Source: Alphaproteobacteria bacterium (GTDB taxonomy: Bacteria > Pseudomonadota > Alphaproteobacteria > Rhodobacterales > Rhodobacteraceae). From it: DNA of 64,000 nt. Positions 23,875-33,882 of the stretch are shown here, one piece after another. Under the pieces are notes generated by a model, which had not been told where the DNA came from, did no database searches, and saw nothing but the letters and a program-made list of their open reading frames with translations. The stretch lies in assembly GCA_030429495.1 (NCBI GenBank), contig JAUIFH010000002.1, forward strand, positions 186,001-250,000, written 5' to 3'. The position numbers and the translations under genes were made by a program. Each line of letters begins with the position of its first letter. Within the stretch, counting starts at the first letter, position 1.

Positions 23875-26106
23875 TCAGACCGCGTCGGCACCCTGTTTCC
23901 AACCATCCGCATTCGCCGGCGCTGCGGGGCCGACGATCTCCTTGAAGGGAGGGCCGGCTGGCGTGGTGCCGTCCGCGGCGGCGCTCCGCCAGGTCCGCAG
24001 GTATTCCACCTCGCCCACGAATTGCGGCGCGCCGTTGTTACGCGCAAGATAGCTGAGCGCGCGGTTGCTCTGGAACAATCCGTTCCCGGCTGCGGAGAAC
24101 GGTACCGTCGCGACCAAGGCCTCGTTGACGCGCAGTCGGAACACGTTCGCGGCCTGATCTGCGGAACAGACCAGATCGTACCAGACGCCGGGCGTCAGCG
24201 AGGTTGCAACCGTCGCGTTGTTCAAAGTCCGCAATCCGGTGCCATCCTCGATCGTGACGCGAAGCGCGCCGGTATTCATCAGCTCGACGTCAAACCCGGT
24301 ACTCGCCTGTGCAAAAAGGATCGCCCTCGATCCCGGCAGGTCAGGGAAGCGGATGCGGGCGGCATGCGTGATGGCGGTAGTGCCGGCGGGCAATGCGGCG
24401 GGATCGACGAAATACGGACCCGCCGCCCCGGTCTGGAAGCTGGGCGCCATCACCGGCAAGGTGTTGGCGAAGACTGCGGGGGCGGGCAGAGGGCGCACCG
24501 GCAGGCCGTCCAGCCCGGCAATTCCAGGCCCCACGATCGGCAGGTTCTTCCAGACTCCAGCGATACAGTCGTCGGGAAAGGCGATCATCCCGGTCGCGCC
24601 GCCTTCGCCATACTGGATCGCGTCTGCATAGGTGAAAACGCCCGTCTCCGGCAGGATCCGGACGCGACCGCCGATGATCTGGGTGTTTCCGGCCGGCAGC
24701 CCGTTGATCTGAAAGCCCATGACCTCCGTCCAGTGCGGATGCGTGGTATCGAGTGCCGCTTCACCCCGTTCGCGCCGGGTCGTCGTGATCGGGCCTGCGG
24801 TGGACCAGACCTCTACCCAGGTGCCGGAAGGCTCCCATTCGCACTGGTCGAATTCCGGCGTTGGCCGTCCCGTCAGCCCTGCCGATTGCAGGATCGACAG
24901 CGCCGTCAGCCGCGCCCATGCCTGCGCGCCGTCAGGTGTGTCCGCCGCCGGATGGGCGATGTCCGCCCATCCGCCCGCCCCGTCGTCGGAGCCATTCACA
25001 TAGATCAAGGGTTCAAGGCCGGCCGGCAGAAACATCCCCGCGCCGGGCAGTGACAGCATCCCGCGCCAACTCGTGCGCGCGGCCTCCTTGTTGGCGAGGT
25101 TGTATTGCAGACCGCCGCCGGCGTCATGTGTCGCGTCGCGCATGTCGGCGTCAATATCGAACCGGTGTGGGCCGTAGGGCACCCAGCGCGTCTGCGTATA
25201 GTCGTAGAGCTCACCAAACCAGTGGTCGGCGTGGTAGCTGCCGCCGCCGTGGGTGATGGTTGCCGGAAAGCTGATCGTGGTGCCGCCGGCCGTTTTGCCG
25301 GAGAACAGCGGGAAAAGCGCCTCGCCGTAATTCGCACCAAGGCTGCCGGGTGCGGCAAACCACGACATCGCGGCAAGGCCGACATGCTGACCGTCGGCTG
25401 TCGCGAAATCATGAAGCGCCCGGTCCGAGGCCCAGTCGCGCGACGGATCGCCATCATCGACCAGAGCGCGTGGATCGCTGCCGGGAACGGTGTGGAAGAC
25501 CACAGCGAACTTTTCTCCGGGCCGCGTCGCGATCAGCGTAGCGGCAAGTGCAGCGGCGGCCGCCGTCAGTGGCTGCCCGTCGGTGACGAAATGGCGCGCC
25601 GGGGAGGATGCGGCGCCATGCAGGATTTGCACGGCTTCCGGGTCGGCGATTCCCGGCGCGGCGGTTCCGTCGTGGAAGACCGACAGGATCCGGTCCGGCT
25701 CCGACTGGCCCCAGATCGCGATCACGTGGCCGACGCCGAACCGCGTCGAACCGGTCACATGGGTCGCGGGCTGAGCCTTCAGCCGCGCCTCCGGCCGGTA
25801 CCAGGTCGCCGCGCGTGCGATCGTAATCGCGCCGTTCCAGTTGCCCGCCCCGTCAGCGGTCGCGATGTCGGTCCATCCGGTCGTCGCCACCCCGCCATCG
25901 TCGAGGGAAATCGCACGCGCTTCGATCACGGCTCCGGAAGGGGCGGCTCCCGACAGCGGGATGTCGGTAGAGGCCCGGCCGAAACCCGCGCCGCTGTCGA
26001 AGATGGTCCGGTCGCGGCTGAACGCGGCCAGCGTCAGCACGGCAGGCGTGATCGGAGCGTGGCGCGCAGGCGCCATGTTCACCGAGAGCGCGGAGGGTGA
26101 GATCAT
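23875..26106 (-). CDS. Large esterase-like protein, possible particle spike
   Basis: A 743-residue protein with no signal peptide or membrane segment. Near residue 130 it has GVGHVIAIWGQSEPDR, resembling the GQS block of SASA/sialate O-acetylesterase-type SGNH hydrolases, and further on TTHPHWTEVMGFQING, which could supply the Asp/His block. The C-terminal 170 residues look like a concanavalin/LamG-type domain (GVWYDLVCSADQAANVFRLRVN, VEYLRTWRSA). Absence of a signal, the size and the nearby spike base gene suggest a phage/GTA-type spike that binds or de-acylates surface polysaccharide, analogous to GhsB. Homology to GhsB was not established. ATG 26106 starts MISPSALSVNM. Confidence 0.55.
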   Translation of the reverse strand: MISPSALSVNMAPARHAPITPAVLTLAAFSRDRTIFDSGAGFGRASTDIPLSGAAPSGAVIEARAISLDDGGVATTGWTDIATADGAGNWNGAITIARAATWYRPEARLKAQPATHVTGSTRFGVGHVIAIWGQSEPDRILSVFHDGTAAPGIADPEAVQILHGAASSPARHFVTDGQPLTAAAAALAATLIATRPGEKFAVVFHTVPGSDPRALVDDGDPSRDWASDRALHDFATADGQHVGLAAMSWFAAPGSLGANYGEALFPLFSGKTAGGTTISFPATITHGGGSYHADHWFGELYDYTQTRWVPYGPHRFDIDADMRDATHDAGGGLQYNLANKEAARTSWRGMLSLPGAGMFLPAGLEPLIYVNGSDDGAGGWADIAHPAADTPDGAQAWARLTALSILQSAGLTGRPTPEFDQCEWEPSGTWVEVWSTAGPITTTRRERGEAALDTTHPHWTEVMGFQINGLPAGNTQIIGGRVRILPETGVFTYADAIQYGEGGATGMIAFPDDCIAGVWKNLPIVGPGIAGLDGLPVRPLPAPAVFANTLPVMAPSFQTGAAGPYFVDPAALPAGTTAITHAARIRFPDLPGSRAILFAQASTGFDVELMNTGALRVTIEDGTGLRTLNNATVATSLTPGVWYDLVCSADQAANVFRLRVNEALVATVPFSAAGNGLFQSNRALSYLARNNGAPQFVGEVEYLRTWRSAAADGTTPAGPPFKEIVGPAAPANADGWKQGADAV

Positions 26107-26312
26107 GATGTGTTCCCGTCTTGTGGGACGGCGGCGCGGTGATCGTGCTCCGGTCCGGAGCGGCGGCGGCGCTCGTCCGGTTACCTGGCGCCGGAAGCGG
26201 CGGCGCGGCCGCCGGGGGCCGCCCGCCGCACCGGACATCGCTTCTCCATATCATCGGGCCGCCGGGCGTTGCCGCGCTTGCCGTCGGTGCGGGCGGGCGG
26301 GCAGGGGTTCGT

Positions 26313-27026
26313 TCAGGGCTGGCGGTTCCGGCCCTCGCAGGTGGTGCCCTGCATCTGTGCCACCATATCGGTGAGCGGCGCGGCGAACAGATCGGCCTCG
26401 GCGCGCGGATCGGGATGCACGCCGTCCGGAATCGCGGCGCCTCTGGTGCCGGCCACGTTCCACCGCCCGGCCCCATCGAACAGGCCGGTCCCGGTTTCGC
26501 GGGCGAGCGCGGCATAGTCCCGATAACGGGTCGCCAGCCCCGGCCGTTTCAGACGCTGCAGCCCGCGCACCGGATTCGTCGTCATCAGGATGATGGCGAT
26601 GCCGGGATTGTCCCGTCGCAGTACCGCGATCATCCGACGGTGATTGTCGCGGCTTTCGGCACGCGACAAGCCATCGAGAAGATCGGCGTCGTTCATGGCG
26701 TATTCGATGATCGCGATATCCATCTCGGCGGACACGCCGTTCGTGACAAGCGCGACGCCGGTATTCGATGCGGCGCCCGCCCGCCCCATACTGGCGACCG
26801 TGACGCCACGACCCAGACAGTTCGAGAGCCGGTCGGACAGACGCTCGCGCCACAATGCGCGCCGGGTCAGGCTCGTACCGAAGGCCGTGATCTGCAACGT
26901 GCCGATATCAGACGATGCGACCGTAGCGGCGGGAACGTAATCGCCACTTGCGGGAAGCGGGGTGATCGGCCAGACTAGAACCGCGACCGGCAGCAGGACG
27001 GCCGTCACGACCAGACCAGCGCGCAT
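26313..27026 (-). CDS. SGNH/GDSL hydrolase, membrane-anchored or periplasmic
   Basis: A 237-residue protein with an N-terminal hydrophobic segment (MRAGLVVTAVLLPVAVLVWP) and an SGNH fold. Block I is TAFGTSLT (nucleophilic Ser), a Gly-containing block II lies in ASMGRAGAASN, and block V PDGVHPDP carries the catalytic Asp and His. Such enzymes remove acyl groups from polysaccharides or cell-wall glycans. The ATG at 27026 is 4 bp from the stop of the acyltransferase gene upstream, so addition and removal of acyl groups are probably co-expressed. The 206 bp downstream, to the large gene, is extremely GC-rich and shows nothing further. Confidence 0.8.
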   Translation of the reverse strand: MRAGLVVTAVLLPVAVLVWPITPLPASGDYVPAATVASSDIGTLQITAFGTSLTRRALWRERLSDRLSNCLGRGVTVASMGRAGAASNTGVALVTNGVSAEMDIAIIEYAMNDADLLDGLSRAESRDNHRRMIAVLRRDNPGIAIILMTTNPVRGLQRLKRPGLATRYRDYAALARETGTGLFDGAGRWNVAGTRGAAIPDGVHPDPRAEADLFAAPLTDMVAQMQGTTCEGRNRQP

Positions 27027-27030
27027 CGCT

Positions 27031-27630
27031 TCAGGTGAGGCCTTGCTCCGCCAGCGCGCTTTCCATCGCATCGGCCCCGGCGAAGCGCCCATACGGGCCA
27101 ACGGCGATGCCGGAACGAAGGATGCGTGCGGGATTGCCGGCGACGACGGACCCCGCCGGCACCGATTTCGTCACGACCGATCCCGCACCGATGACGCAGC
27201 CGTCGCCGATCTCGATGCCGGGCAGGATCAGGCTGCGTCCGCCGACGAAGCAATCCGCGCCGATCCGGGTGTGGAGGTAAAGCCCGCGCGTGCGGTCGTG
27301 GGTGAGAATGCGCGCCTCGAAAGCGATGTAGGAATTGGCGCCCACATGCACCCCGACGGGGAAGGTCCGGTCGAGTTTCGCAGACAGCGACAGCTCCGCG
27401 CTCGGATGGATGTCCATGCCCCAGATGCGGGTCAGCCAGAACCTGCGCATAGTGACCAGCGCCCGGCGCAGGCCGGCAAGCCGGTTCAGACCGCGCCGCT
27501 TCGCCTTGACCGGGAGGCGCGACTGGGAATGCAGGATGGTGCCGGGCCGCCCCGCGTTGGCGGAGGAGAGACAAAACCGCTGCTCAGGAGCGAATGTTGA
27601 CGGCAGATCGGCGACGGGTTCGTGATACAT
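27031..27630 (-). CDS. Hexapeptide-repeat acyltransferase
   Basis: A 199-residue protein. After about 70 residues of basic N-terminal region it shows left-handed beta-helix repeats (MDIHPSAELSLSAKLDRTF, GVHVGANSYIAFEARILTHD, GADCFVGGRSLILPGIEIGD) and ends PAGSVVAGNPARIL. It belongs to the sugar O-acetyltransferase group and is distinct from the acyltransferase at 3212-3793. It starts with ATG at 27630 after GGAGAACCCG and precedes the SGNH hydrolase by 4 bp. Acceptor unknown; polymer decoration is the natural inference. Confidence 0.8.
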   Translation of the reverse strand: MYHEPVADLPSTFAPEQRFCLSSANAGRPGTILHSQSRLPVKAKRRGLNRLAGLRRALVTMRRFWLTRIWGMDIHPSAELSLSAKLDRTFPVGVHVGANSYIAFEARILTHDRTRGLYLHTRIGADCFVGGRSLILPGIEIGDGCVIGAGSVVTKSVPAGSVVAGNPARILRSGIAVGPYGRFAGADAMESALAEQGLT

Positions 27631-27815
27631 CGGGTTCTCCGGTCCGGATGAAGCTCGCTAAGTCGGCTTAAGGAAACGTCAAACTGGTTAACGAAACGCA
27701 AACGCAGCCCGACCGGATCGGCGAGAGGATCGTTCGGGATCGCATCGGCCCGGAAAACCGTGTAATGGGACGTCAACATCTTGCAGAACCTGAGAGATTT
27801 CATCCGTCACCCGTC

Positions 27816-28772
27816 ATGCTGAAGACCAACGATAACGCGCAGGCCGTGCTGACGGTGATCGTGGTCAGCTACAATACCCGCGATCTCACGCTGGCGGCGC
27901 TGCGGACCCTGTTCGTAGAAACCCGCGATACGGCGATGCATGTCGTCGTGTTCGACAATGCCTCTGCCGACGGGTCCGCCGATGCGGTCGCCGCCGAGTT
28001 TCCGCAGGTGGAGCTGATCCGCAGTGACGAGAATGTCGGCTTCGCGCGGGCGAACAACATCGTGGCAGAGCGCGCCCGGACGGAATGGCTGCTGCTCCTC
28101 AACCCCGATACCGAGGTGCACGAACACGCCATCGACCGGCTGATGGACTTCGCGCATGAACATCCCGAGGCAGGGATCTATGGCGGCAGGACCGTGTTCC
28201 CCGACGGATCGCTCAACATCGCGTCCTGCTGGATGCGGATCACGCCCTGGAGCCTCTTTTGCATGGCCTTCGGCCTGACCGCCCTGGCGCCGAATTCGGC
28301 GGTCTTCAACCCCGAAGCCATCGGCGGCTGGAAACGCGACAGCGTGCGTGCCGTCGATATCGTCGTTGGATGCCTCTTTCTGATCCGTCGCGATCTCTGG
28401 AACGATCTTGGCGGCTTCGACCTGCGCTACTTCATGTATGGCGAGGAAAGCGACCTGTGCCTTCGCGCGGCGCGGAAGGGGTATCAGCCGATGATCACAC
28501 CCGAGGCAGAGATCATGCATATCGTCGGCGCGGCGTCCAAGACGCTTGGCGGAAAGCTCGTCCTTCTTGCCAAGGCGCGGACGACGCTCATCCGCGATCA
28601 CTGGCCGCGCGCCCTTGTGCCGCTCGGGCTGGTTCTGATGTGGATCTGGGCCGGGCTACGCGCGGCGGCGTTCCGGCTCCTGTCGCTTTCGGGGTTACGC
28701 CGGGCACACGCCAGGGCGGACGCCTGGGCCGAGGCATGGCGCGCGCGCCACGATTGGCTGAAAGGATACTGA
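27816..28772 (+). CDS. Glycosyltransferase family 2
   Basis: A 318-residue enzyme of the rhamnosyltransferase-like family 2 group: LTVIVVSYNTRDLTLAALR, VFDNASADGSADAV, NVGFARANNI, LLLNPDTEVHEHA and DLRYFMYGEESDLCLRA all fit. A hydrophobic stretch near residue 270 (ALVPLGLVLMWIWAGLRAAA) suggests a membrane anchor. The ATG at 27816 is preferred because the domain begins a few residues later; an ATG at 27765 is possible, and neither has a strong ribosome-binding site. It begins the rightward trio glycosyltransferase, polymerase, glycosyltransferase. Confidence 0.86.
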   Translation: MLKTNDNAQAVLTVIVVSYNTRDLTLAALRTLFVETRDTAMHVVVFDNASADGSADAVAAEFPQVELIRSDENVGFARANNIVAERARTEWLLLLNPDTEVHEHAIDRLMDFAHEHPEAGIYGGRTVFPDGSLNIASCWMRITPWSLFCMAFGLTALAPNSAVFNPEAIGGWKRDSVRAVDIVVGCLFLIRRDLWNDLGGFDLRYFMYGEESDLCLRAARKGYQPMITPEAEIMHIVGAASKTLGGKLVLLAKARTTLIRDHWPRALVPLGLVLMWIWAGLRAAAFRLLSLSGLRRAHARADAWAEAWRARHDWLKGY

Positions 28773-28901
28773 GCGGACGACCCGGCCGCGCATTCGCGGG
28801 CCGGAATGGTATAGTTGCGGTAGCCGGTTCCGTTGACGGGCCGGCCACCCTGATCGGAGACGGCAAAGATTTACACGCGTTCGGCCTCGTCAGCGACCAC
28901 G

Positions 28902-30419
28902 ATGCCCGGCCCGGTGCCGCAGCAGGCTGCGGCACCCGCCGAGGCCGACAAGGGTGCCGTGATCGTTCTGCTTTATGTCGCGGCCGTGATCATCCCGATC
29001 GGCTTCGATGTCGGCACGCTGGCGATGAACGGCCTGCGCCTCCTGTTGCTCTTCACCATCGTGCCGACAACGATCGGGCTGTTCACGGGCCGCTACGGCA
29101 AGGTCTATCCGGTGGACTACCTGCTGTTCTTCCACGCCTTCTGGGCCGTCGTCAGCATTTCCATCAACAATCCCGACCGGGTCGTCGAGAATGCCGGGGC
29201 CTATTCCCTTGAATTCCTCGGTGGCTACGCCATCGGACGCGCCTATATCCGTACGCCACAAGCCTTCTACCGGCTTATCCGCATTTCGCTGGCCTTCGTG
29301 ATCCTCTCTCTGCCCTTCGCGCTGATCGAGTCGCAGACCGGCACCGCAGTCATTGTCGACCTGATCGAGCGGGTACCGGGCCTGAAGACCGTCCAGCAGA
29401 TCGATGTCGCCAAACGCATGGGTCTGCACCGCTCCCAGGTCGTTTTCGCCCACCCAATCCACTACGGGCTGTTCTGCACCATGGTCCTGTCGATGACGTG
29501 GATCGGGATGAAAGGCGTGATGTCAGGCACGGCCCGCATCCTCGGTGTCATGGCGGTGGGTCTCGGTGTGTTCCTGTCTCTGTCGAGCGGCGCGCTGCTT
29601 GCCGCGCTGCTCCAGGGCGGGCTGATCGCCTGGAACTTCATCTTCCGCTCCAATCCGCGCCGCTGGTGGGTTCTCGTCGGGCTGTTCGCTTTCGCCTACG
29701 TCGTGGTCGATCTGCTGTCGAACCGTTCACCCGTCCGCGTGTTCATGAGCTATGCCACCTTTTCCGCGCACAACGCCTTTTACCGCGCAATCATCTTCGA
29801 ATGGGGGATGATGAACGTCTGGGACAACCCGATAACCGGCCTGGGGCTGCGGCGCTGGATCCGGCCAAGCTTCATGCGATCGGGCAGTATCGACAACTTC
29901 TGGCTCGTCGCGGCGGTCAAGTTCGGCTTCCCCGGTTTCCTGTCGCTTGCGGGCGCGTACCTTGACGCGATGGTGCGCATCGGACGGCGGCGCTTCACGC
30001 CGGGCTCGCCCGTTTCCAACCTGCGCCTTGCCTGGATGTTTACCACTTTCGGCCTGATCTTCTCTCTTGCCACCGTTCATATCTGGACGTCGATCTTCTC
30101 GTTCGTCTTCTTCCTTCTCGGGGCTGGCATGTGGTTCGTGAACGCCAGTGACGAACCGGCCGCCGTCGCAAACGGGGCGGTGGAACCGGCGTCCGACGCG
30201 CCGCGCCGGGCTGGGCCGGCCCTACGCCGGGAAAACTCAACGGTCACCCACACCCGCTCGACATCGGAGAGTGATGTGTCGGAACGCACGGCATCGCTTC
30301 TGTCTCGAAAGGGAAGTAACGAGGAGGCGGCGCGGGACGAGCCGGAGCTGCGCTACACCCGATTTTCCGACGGTCCCGCACCTGACGCGGACGCTCCTCG
30401 GCGCGGGCGCAAGCGATAG
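28902..30419 (+). CDS. Wzy-like polysaccharide polymerase / O-antigen ligase family
   Basis: A 505-residue membrane protein with about ten helices between residues 20 and 415. It has a large loop region around AHPIHYGLFC and NPITGLGLRRWIRPSF; the latter resembles the Wzy_C/WaaL signature (N.ITGxG). It would polymerise repeat units in the periplasm, the one function otherwise missing from the locus. The last 85 or so residues are polar, rich in Ser, Thr, Arg, Pro and Asp, and probably disordered, which is unusual for the family. No strong ribosome-binding site is visible at the ATG. Confidence 0.78.
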   Translation: MPGPVPQQAAAPAEADKGAVIVLLYVAAVIIPIGFDVGTLAMNGLRLLLLFTIVPTTIGLFTGRYGKVYPVDYLLFFHAFWAVVSISINNPDRVVENAGAYSLEFLGGYAIGRAYIRTPQAFYRLIRISLAFVILSLPFALIESQTGTAVIVDLIERVPGLKTVQQIDVAKRMGLHRSQVVFAHPIHYGLFCTMVLSMTWIGMKGVMSGTARILGVMAVGLGVFLSLSSGALLAALLQGGLIAWNFIFRSNPRRWWVLVGLFAFAYVVVDLLSNRSPVRVFMSYATFSAHNAFYRAIIFEWGMMNVWDNPITGLGLRRWIRPSFMRSGSIDNFWLVAAVKFGFPGFLSLAGAYLDAMVRIGRRRFTPGSPVSNLRLAWMFTTFGLIFSLATVHIWTSIFSFVFFLLGAGMWFVNASDEPAAVANGAVEPASDAPRRAGPALRRENSTVTHTRSTSESDVSERTASLLSRKGSNEEAARDEPELRYTRFSDGPAPDADAPRRGRKR

Positions 30420-30520
30420 CAGCGGGTCAGGATCGGATTATCGCGGAACCTGTGGCAATTGTTTCAATTTCGGTGTAAAAAGAACGGCCTGTTGGGTGTG
30501 TGTGGGCATGGAGTTAACGA

Positions 30521-31699
30521 GTGGATGACCTGAACGCGCGCGATCGCGCCTCGGCGGGTATCATGTATCCCCTGCCGAAGGTCCGAGCGCTTCTGGAAAT
30601 GCCGGGGAAACTCGCCGGTGTGGGGATGACCTGTCGATCAGTCCTTGTCGGGGCAGGGGCGATGGGCACCGATGTAAAGCTTTTCACGTCCCATCTGGAA
30701 GGCGGGGCACCTGACGGTATTTGCGTTCATGAAGCGGTTCCGCCTGCGTTTCGCGCACTTCCCCACGGCCTCGCGCGGCCGATCTTCAGTCGCGCCCTAA
30801 GACGGGATTTCATCGAGTCGTTCACCGGGGATGAGGTCGCCTATCTCTGGCCGTCCGCCGACCTGTCGGTCTATGAGCAGCTTGCCGAACGCGGCATCCC
30901 GGTCGTGGCCGAAGCGGTCAATACGAGGATGGCGGTCGCGCGGGAAATTCTCGACCAGGCGTATGAAGGTTTGGGACTCCGCCCGTCACATGGAATTACG
31001 GACGAACGGATTGCCGTACAGGATGCCCGCAACGCGCTTTGCACCGCGATCTTTGCACCGAGTCCCGCGGTAGAGCAGTCCTTCGCCGGGACCGGGCTTG
31101 AGACGCGTCTTATTCCGGCCAGCTACGGGACCTGGGTACCAAAGAAACTTCCGCCACGCCCGAAGCGGGATGCGGATGCGCCGATCGTGTTCCTCTTTGT
31201 CGGGCGCTTCTGCGTGCGCAAGGGCGCGCATCACGTTCTCGAAGCGTGGCGGAACGCCCCGAAAGGTGCGATCCTGCGCGTGGTGGGCGAGATCGAGCCG
31301 GCTATCCGCAAGCGGTTCGGCGATGTCATCGAAATGCCCAACGTCTCCTGTGCCGGCTTCAGCCACGATGTCGCCGCCGAAATGGCCCGCGCCGATGCAG
31401 CACTTCTGCCCTCGCTCGAGGAAGGCGATCCGATCTCGACATACGAGGCCGCATCGCATGGCCTGCCGGTGATCGCTTCGGCGGCCGGGGCCGGCCGCAT
31501 CGGCGCGGAAAGCGGTGCGATAAGCATTGTTGATCCCGCCGACACGGAAGCGTTCCGCGACCGCCTCGCCGAATATGCCCGGTCCGAAGACATACGCCGC
31601 CATTGGGGTGCGCTCGCCCGGGCGGCGGCGCTCGACTATGACTGGAGCCTTGTCGCCCCGCGCCGCATGCGGGATCTGGCGGCCTTTCTCAGGCGCTAG
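30521..31699 (+). CDS. Glycosyltransferase family 4-like
   Basis: A 392-residue GT-B enzyme. The C-terminal half is diagnostic: [30 protein letters not shown], and the donor-binding [20 protein letters not shown] where E..D..S.YEA replaces the common EGFGLPxLEA. The N-terminal half is less conserved. The start is a GTG at 30521 with GGAG eight bases upstream; an ATG at 30563 is weaker. It is the last gene of the polysaccharide locus and shares a CTAG with the convergent trhO gene. Confidence 0.8.
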   Translation: MDDLNARDRASAGIMYPLPKVRALLEMPGKLAGVGMTCRSVLVGAGAMGTDVKLFTSHLEGGAPDGICVHEAVPPAFRALPHGLARPIFSRALRRDFIESFTGDEVAYLWPSADLSVYEQLAERGIPVVAEAVNTRMAVAREILDQAYEGLGLRPSHGITDERIAVQDARNALCTAIFAPSPAVEQSFAGTGLETRLIPASYGTWVPKKLPPRPKRDADAPIVFLFVGRFCVRKGAHHVLEAWRNAPKGAILRVVGEIEPAIRKRFGDVIEMPNVSCAGFSHDVAAEMARADAALLPSLEEGDPISTYEAASHGLPVIASAAGAGRIGAESGAISIVDPADTEAFRDRLAEYARSEDIRRHWGALARAAALDYDWSLVAPRRMRDLAAFLRR

Positions 31700-32613
31700 T
31701 GGTCCGACGGTCCGGCGCCGAGATGTCGCCTGCCGCGCCGGGCAGCCAGATCGACTTGGCGCTGACGCTCCCGGAAACGCTGCCGCTGCGTGTCGGTGTA
31801 CTCGTCAGCGCAACGCGCACAGCGCACGCCTTCCTCGTAGAGCGGATGCGCAAGGTCCGCCGCGGTCACCGGCCGCCGGCAGGCATGGCACATCTGGTGC
31901 GGCCCCTCGGCAAGCCCGTGGCCCACGCTGACCCGTTGGTCGAAGACGAAACACTCGCCCTGCCAAAGGCTCTCGGCTTCGGGGACTTCCTCCAGGTATT
32001 TCAGGATGCCGCCCCTGAGGTGAAAGACCTCGCTCACACCTTCGCCAAGCAGAAAGTTTGTCGATTTCTCGCACCGGATGCCTCCTGTGCAGAACATCGC
32101 CACGCGCTTGTTGCCGAACCGTCCGGCATTCTCGCGCCACCAAGCGGGAAACTCGCGGAAGCTCTTCGTGCCCGGATCGACCGCGCCCTCGAACGTGCCG
32201 ATCGCGACTTCGTAGTCGTTCCGGGTGTCGATCACCACCACGTCCTCGGCAGAGATCAGCGCATTCCAGTCGGCCGGATCGACATAGTGTCCCGTCGCCC
32301 GCGTCGGGTTCACGTCTGGCTCGCCCATCGTCACGATCTCGCGCTTCAGCCGCACTTTCATGCGCCCGAACGGCATCTCGGACGCGCGACTTTCCTTCCA
32401 GTCGAGGTCAGCGCAGCCCGGCAGGGCGCGGATCGCCGCCAGAACGGCGTCGATCCCGGGTCGGGCGCCGGCGATCGTTCCGTTTATCCCTTCGCGCGCC
32501 AGTAGGAGCGTTCCTTTCACGCCAGCGGCCTCACAGGTCGACAAAAGGCCACGGCGCAGGGCGGCCGGGTCCGCGAAGGGCGTGAACTTGTAGAGAGCGG
32601 CGACGATGATCAT
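31696..32613 (-). CDS. trhO: tRNA uridine(34) hydroxylase TrhO
   Basis: A 305-residue rhodanese-type protein of the YceA/TrhO family, which makes 5-hydroxyuridine at the tRNA wobble position in an oxygen-dependent way. The N-terminal acylphosphatase-like domain ([25 protein letters not shown]) is followed by a rhodanese domain with [15 protein letters not shown] and the active-site [11 protein letters not shown]-terminal cysteine cluster ([16 protein letters not shown]) is present, as in the family. It is unrelated to the polysaccharide genes. Confidence 0.93.
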   Translation of the reverse strand: MIIVAALYKFTPFADPAALRRGLLSTCEAAGVKGTLLLAREGINGTIAGARPGIDAVLAAIRALPGCADLDWKESRASEMPFGRMKVRLKREIVTMGEPDVNPTRATGHYVDPADWNALISAEDVVVIDTRNDYEVAIGTFEGAVDPGTKSFREFPAWWRENAGRFGNKRVAMFCTGGIRCEKSTNFLLGEGVSEVFHLRGGILKYLEEVPEAESLWQGECFVFDQRVSVGHGLAEGPHQMCHACRRPVTAADLAHPLYEEGVRCARCADEYTDTQRQRFRERQRQVDLAARRGRRHLGAGPSDH

Positions 32614-32649
32614 GGCGCGGTGATAAGGCCAGCCGCGGGCGCCGGCAAG

Positions 32650-33882
32650 TCAGCCGTCCTCAGCCGTGGCAAGTGCCAGGCCACGCACCACGGCGGTGAA
32701 TACGTCCGACCGCTCCACCATCGCCGCCGGAAGCGCCGCGCGCGCCGCCGCGTCGACTGCGGACAGAAGGCTCGACCCGCCGACGAAGACCAGCCGCCCG
32801 ACAGCGTCGGCCTTGACGCCGCCAAGGGTCAGAGTCTCGGCGATCTCGGCCCGGATGGCCGCTGCTGACGGCGCCAGCGTCGCGGCAAGCTCGGCGCCGG
32901 TCAGCGCGGGCCGCAATCCGGGTTCGACAAGCGTCAGGTCGATCTCGGCTCCGCCGTCCTGGTTCGCACCGATCTTGGCGGCTTCCACAGCGAAGGCGAC
33001 GTCATGGCCGATCTCGTTTTCGATCACGCGCACCAGCCGGTTCAGCCGCGCTGGCTCAACCGCCAACCGTGCCATCGCCTGCGCATCGCGCAGCGTTGCT
33101 GGACCGTAGAGAAATGCGATCTTTTCCCAACTCGCGAGGTCGTGGAACAGCGCACGGGGAACCGGATGGCGGCCCGGTCCGATATCCTTGCGAAGGTCGC
33201 CGCCAAGGCCGAACAGCGGCATCACGGTTTCGAGGCTTAGTATCCGGTCGAAATCCGTCCCGCCAAGTCGGACACCGTGGCTTGCCACGATGCGCGTCGC
33301 GGTCCCCTGGCTCTCGAACAGCGTGAAGTCGGATGTGCCGCCACCGATATCGACGATCAGTCCGAGACCCTGCCCAGGACCGGCCGCGCGCGCCGCCGCC
33401 TCCGGCTCGTTCACGAAGCGGACCTCTTCGAAGCCGGCGGCATGATAGCACTCCCGCAGATCGCGCTCGGCCTGTGCGTTACGCTCGGGATGTGCGCTGT
33501 GGAACCGCACCGGCCTGCCGGAGACCACCCGCCGGAATTCGGTGCCAGCCGCCGCTTCCGCCCGCGTGCGGATTTCGGCAAGGAACTCCGATACGATGTC
33601 CAGAAGCGTCAGCCGCCGGTTCAGGAACTGCCGCCTCTCGCGGGCGAGCGACGTTCCGAGCACGCTTTTCAGCGCCCGCATGAACCGCCCCTCCTGCCCG
33701 TCGATCATGCTGCGCACGGCTTCGCTGCCGAACACCGTCCGGCGCGCTGCATAGTCAAGGAAGATCGCGGTCGGCAGCGTATCCTGCCCGGGCTCCAGCG
33801 GCACAATCCGCGCCGCGCCGCCGCGCAGGATCGCGGCGGCGGTGTTGGACGTGCCGAAATCGATACCGATCGCGGGGCGCAT
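32650..33882 (-). CDS. Hsp70-family protein (YegD-like)
   Basis: A 410-residue actin-fold ATPase: phosphate 1 motif IGIDFGTSNTAAAI, VNEPEAAARAAG, phosphate 2 LIVDIGGGTSDFTL and adenosine motif LVFVGGSSLL. It ends after the nucleotide-binding domain and lacks the DnaK substrate-binding domain, like E. coli YegD. The client and role are unknown; no DnaJ or GrpE partner is nearby. The ATG at 33882 has AGG upstream and starts right before the first motif. It is divergent from pncA, with 123 bp between them. Confidence 0.88.
   Translation of the reverse strand: MRPAIGIDFGTSNTAAAILRGGAARIVPLEPGQDTLPTAIFLDYAARRTVFGSEAVRSMIDGQEGRFMRALKSVLGTSLARERRQFLNRRLTLLDIVSEFLAEIRTRAEAAAGTEFRRVVSGRPVRFHSAHPERNAQAERDLRECYHAAGFEEVRFVNEPEAAARAAGPGQGLGLIVDIGGGTSDFTLFESQGTATRIVASHGVRLGGTDFDRILSLETVMPLFGLGGDLRKDIGPGRHPVPRALFHDLASWEKIAFLYGPATLRDAQAMARLAVEPARLNRLVRVIENEIGHDVAFAVEAAKIGANQDGGAEIDLTLVEPGLRPALTGAELAATLAPSAAAIRAEIAETLTLGGVKADAVGRLVFVGGSSLLSAVDAAARAALPAAMVERSDVFTAVVRGLALATAEDG

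Noticed and set aside
23534-26106. A full prophage or gene transfer agent cluster
   Set aside because: Only spike-type genes are present. No terminase, portal, capsid, tail or lysis genes were seen on either side.
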